Source: Gracilariopsis chorda
Lineage: Eukaryota > Rhodophyta > Florideophyceae > Gracilariales > Gracilariaceae
Direction of reading: 5' to 3'
Assembly (NCBI GenBank): GCA_003194525.1
Contig: NBIV01000412.1
Location: forward strand, 1-30,727
DNA length: 30,727 nucleotides
Position numbers and translations under genes: made by a program
Part shown: piece by piece, positions 28,876 through 30,727 of the stretch
How positions within the stretch are numbered: the stretch's first letter is position 1
Layout of the letters: each line of letters begins with the position of its first letter
The notes under the pieces: generated by a model
The model's database searches: none
What the model was told of the DNA's origin: nothing
The model's input: only the letters and a program-made list of their open reading frames with translations

Positions 28876-29500
28876 TTGGGACTGCTCCTCTTCCCGAGCT
28901 TTCGGACCTGCCCTGTAAGGGGGTTGTGCAACCGGTCGCGCACCGGGATTAAATCGATCCGGTGTTCCGTTGCATTAATCTCGCCAAGCGAGCCATCCCA
29001 AATTGTGGTGAATTCCCGTAACATAGTACGGAGTTTGTCGCGGTGCGACTCTGGCACGTGGCTGAAGTCCAGCGCTTCAAGTGCTTTTTCCGGATCAATC
29101 CGGTCCTTGCTCGATAGAGCATTGTCCTGTGGAACAGGTGTGGTTCGCAATTCCGAGTTACTCGGTATGTTCGACGCTGAAGTAGCGGTTTCCTCCCCCT
29201 CCTTAGACTTGACGTCTTCGGACGGCGGGGCGAACTCCTCAGAAGAGGTGGTAACTCCGAGTACATCGGCGGCTGTCATCTTTGTTGGCAGCATTCCCAT
29301 AGGTGGGGGGTTACACTCACAATTACTTGGTGTTTGACCAGATACTGGGGGTCTTTGCCAAGGGTGGCAACCAATATCCGGAAAGGGACATCCGGGGAAA
29401 TGGAGACAATTCCATTAGCCAGCGCCAGCTGGGATTTCTCGTACAACGAGGCGAGGGGTTGTATAACCCGAAGACCGTGTTGACGGGAATTTACCTGCAC
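28848..29500 (-). pseudogene. pol: Protease-RT linker of copy 2
   Basis: Minus-strand ORFs at 29276-29500 and 28848-29300 carry the linker seen in copy 1 (SLYEKSQLALANGIVSI, MTAADVLG, DFSHVPESHRDKLRTML, ATEHRIDLI). The two stops of copy 1 are absent here (CAG and GAA instead). A frameshift near 29300 separates the ORFs, and one base lost near 28945, after HRIDLI, puts the start of RT out of frame. Confidence 0.8.
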
Positions 29501-29667
29501 CCAGACTTGGGACTCAGCCGGTATAGAAACCGAGGCAGCGACGCGGAGCTTGGTGGACTCGCGGGACGCGGGCGGTGGTTCCTGCGCAGCAGGGAGCGGA
29601 ACTTGTTTCCGAGAGGACCGCTTTAGCGGGCGGCGAACAATCGGAACCGACGATCCGTCGTCAAGTT

Positions 29668-30192
29668 CTACACGCCTGAGGCGGGCCTGATTGCGTCGAC
29701 AAATCTGTCGCAGTAATCACATCCCAGTATGACTGGTGCTGCCAATGAACGGCAAACGATGAAGTCTAACTTCACCACAGAGGTACCAAGTCTCACGACG
29801 AGGTCCACTGTGCCCACCATTTGTAACGGATTGTTGTTCGCATCCGAAATGTCGGGGACCGCGTCAGAGCGGATACGAGACCGCACAAGCGGGGGTAACA
29901 ATGATTCCACAACAAAGTTGGGGCCTGCACCTGTATCCAGGACGGTGAGAAACCTCACCATAAACTGGGGATCAAGGCCAAGGTCGGCATAGACCTTATA
30001 ATTGCGTTTGGCCAAGACCAAGACTCTACCGGGAATCCGGGGATTTTTACTCCGTATCCACGGGCGACGCAACACACCGAGGTGCGCAGAGTCCGCGTCA
30101 GCGGTGTCTTTCCTCGAGAGGACTTTCACCGGGGAGCGAGGCGAGGACGCCTCGGGCGCCAACAGCCTCGTTCTTGAGGACGCCTCTCCCAA
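29668..30192 (-). pseudogene. pol: Retropepsin-like protease of copy 2
   Basis: Minus-strand ORF with the DTGA catalytic motif (VLDTGAGPNFV) and ILGCDYCDRFVDAI, nearly identical to copy 1. One C lost after AIRP truncates it at 174 codons; in copy 1 the frame reads on through RLRHVELDDGS. The open frame in both copies starts at MGEASSRTRL. Confidence 0.88.
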
Positions 30193-30727
30193 AGGGGAGA
30201 CTCCCTCAGTTAGTTTTCCGCCTTCGGCGGTGGGTTGGTTTCCTTGACAACGAGTGCTTGATCCCGTTGACGGGGGCTTCTATCCGCATAAGCGGGGGTT
30301 GCAACGGATGGTTGCGTTGATCTCCCGAATCGGGGTGTATGAAGCTTGCCGCGCACGCGGGGTCTGTGGTAGGGCGTGAGAAAAGTCCGTTTTAGCACGG
30401 AGGTAGGAAGCCGTCGGGACGGAACGTTTCTCCTCTGGAGTGAGGGCCTCATAATTTGCCACCCACCTTGGCCATATCCTTCAGTGAACAAATACACTGA
30501 GGACAGGTATGGCCATGGGCATAACACAGGTGGCAAATGAGAGCCAGCACCGCGACACGCGGATTATTATTCCGAGTATCGGAGAGAAGCGAACCACAGG
30601 GCGGGTGTCAGTCCATCCAGGCCGTTGATAACGGGATTGACCGTTTGAAAACGGGAGTCGTTGGGGTTGAACCCGACTGTTACCACCGTACAAAACCGGG
30701 TCTTCCGTTCCCGTATCACGGGTCATC
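30193..30727 (-). pseudogene. gag: gag C-terminal part of copy 2, frameshifted
   Basis: The minus strand holds the same Gag end as copy 1, including a CCHC knuckle (CHLCYAHGHTCPQC) around 30490-30535, split among the frames of 30210-30536, 30280-30462 and 30481-30726. At least two small indels relative to copy 1 account for the frame changes. The window ends here, so the N-terminal part and the 5' LTR are not seen. Confidence 0.75.

Larger units (their letters stand above)
23570..30727 (-). mobile_element. Ty3 chromovirus LTR retrotransposon, copy 2 (5' end outside window)
   Basis: Same family as copy 1, reversed. It reads from gag at the right edge through protease, RT, RNase H, integrase, spacer and chromodomain to the 3' LTR at the left. 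Nucleotide identity with copy 1 is high by eye over several kilobases. Frameshifts near 29690, 28945, 28478, 26930 and 24725 separate its ORFs. It lacks the 1.78-kb antisense-ORF segment of copy 1. It inserted into the Helitron helicase gene, so it is younger than that gene's arrival. Confidence 0.93.

Overview
The window is repeat-rich eukaryotic nuclear DNA built almost entirely from transposable elements and decayed genes; I see no intact host gene. A chromodomain-bearing Ty3 (gypsy/Metaviridae-type) LTR retrotransposon, a Helitron-type RepHel relic, CAG/CTG-rich tandem repeats and the absence of operon structure all argue against a prokaryote. An alga or other protist is my best guess for the host, but nothing here fixes the species.

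Layout. 1-9533 (+): most of a Ty3 chromovirus copy (copy 1), entering the window inside gag. It carries gag with a CCHC knuckle, protease, RT, RNase H, integrase, a very long proline-rich spacer, a chromodomain, an antisense two-part ORF (8543-6866, minus strand), a polypurine tract and a complete 3' LTR (8707-9533). 9534-12450: sequence without intact genes, holding a much older minus-strand chromodomain remnant (11576-11773) and a possible old LTR end near 10114. 12450-14370: nothing recognisable, AT-rich from about 13690. 14370-15905 (+): a broken gene with about 45-residue tetratricopeptide repeats, possibly of the TPR-CHAT type. 15961-17850: four degenerate repeat units of about 0.44-0.56 kb, each built from inverted repeats and CAG/CTG tracts, closed by a 24-bp perfect inverted repeat. 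18481-23569 (+): a broken Helitron replicase-helicase gene (Gly-Ala-Arg-rich N-terminus, CCHC knuckle, HUH Rep, Pif1-like helicase). 23570-30727 (-): a second copy of the same chromovirus (copy 2), inserted inside helicase motif VI of the Helitron gene and leaving the window inside gag.

The two chromovirus copies point at each other with about 14 kb between them. They carry different stops and frameshifts, so each is dead independently, and comparing them dates many lesions to after their common ancestor. Copy 1 keeps a 1.78-kb segment with the antisense ORF that copy 2 lacks.

The most unusual signals are: (i) a dense chain of tiny perfect hairpins, very often 5-bp stem, 3-nt loop, 5-bp stem, running through gag, pol, spacer, antisense ORF and LTR of the chromovirus but not seen at that density in the Helitron relic; (ii) the unrecognised antisense protein; (iii) the extremely long integrase-chromodomain spacer; (iv) the palindromic tandem array. 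All calls come from reading the sequence; no database search was possible.
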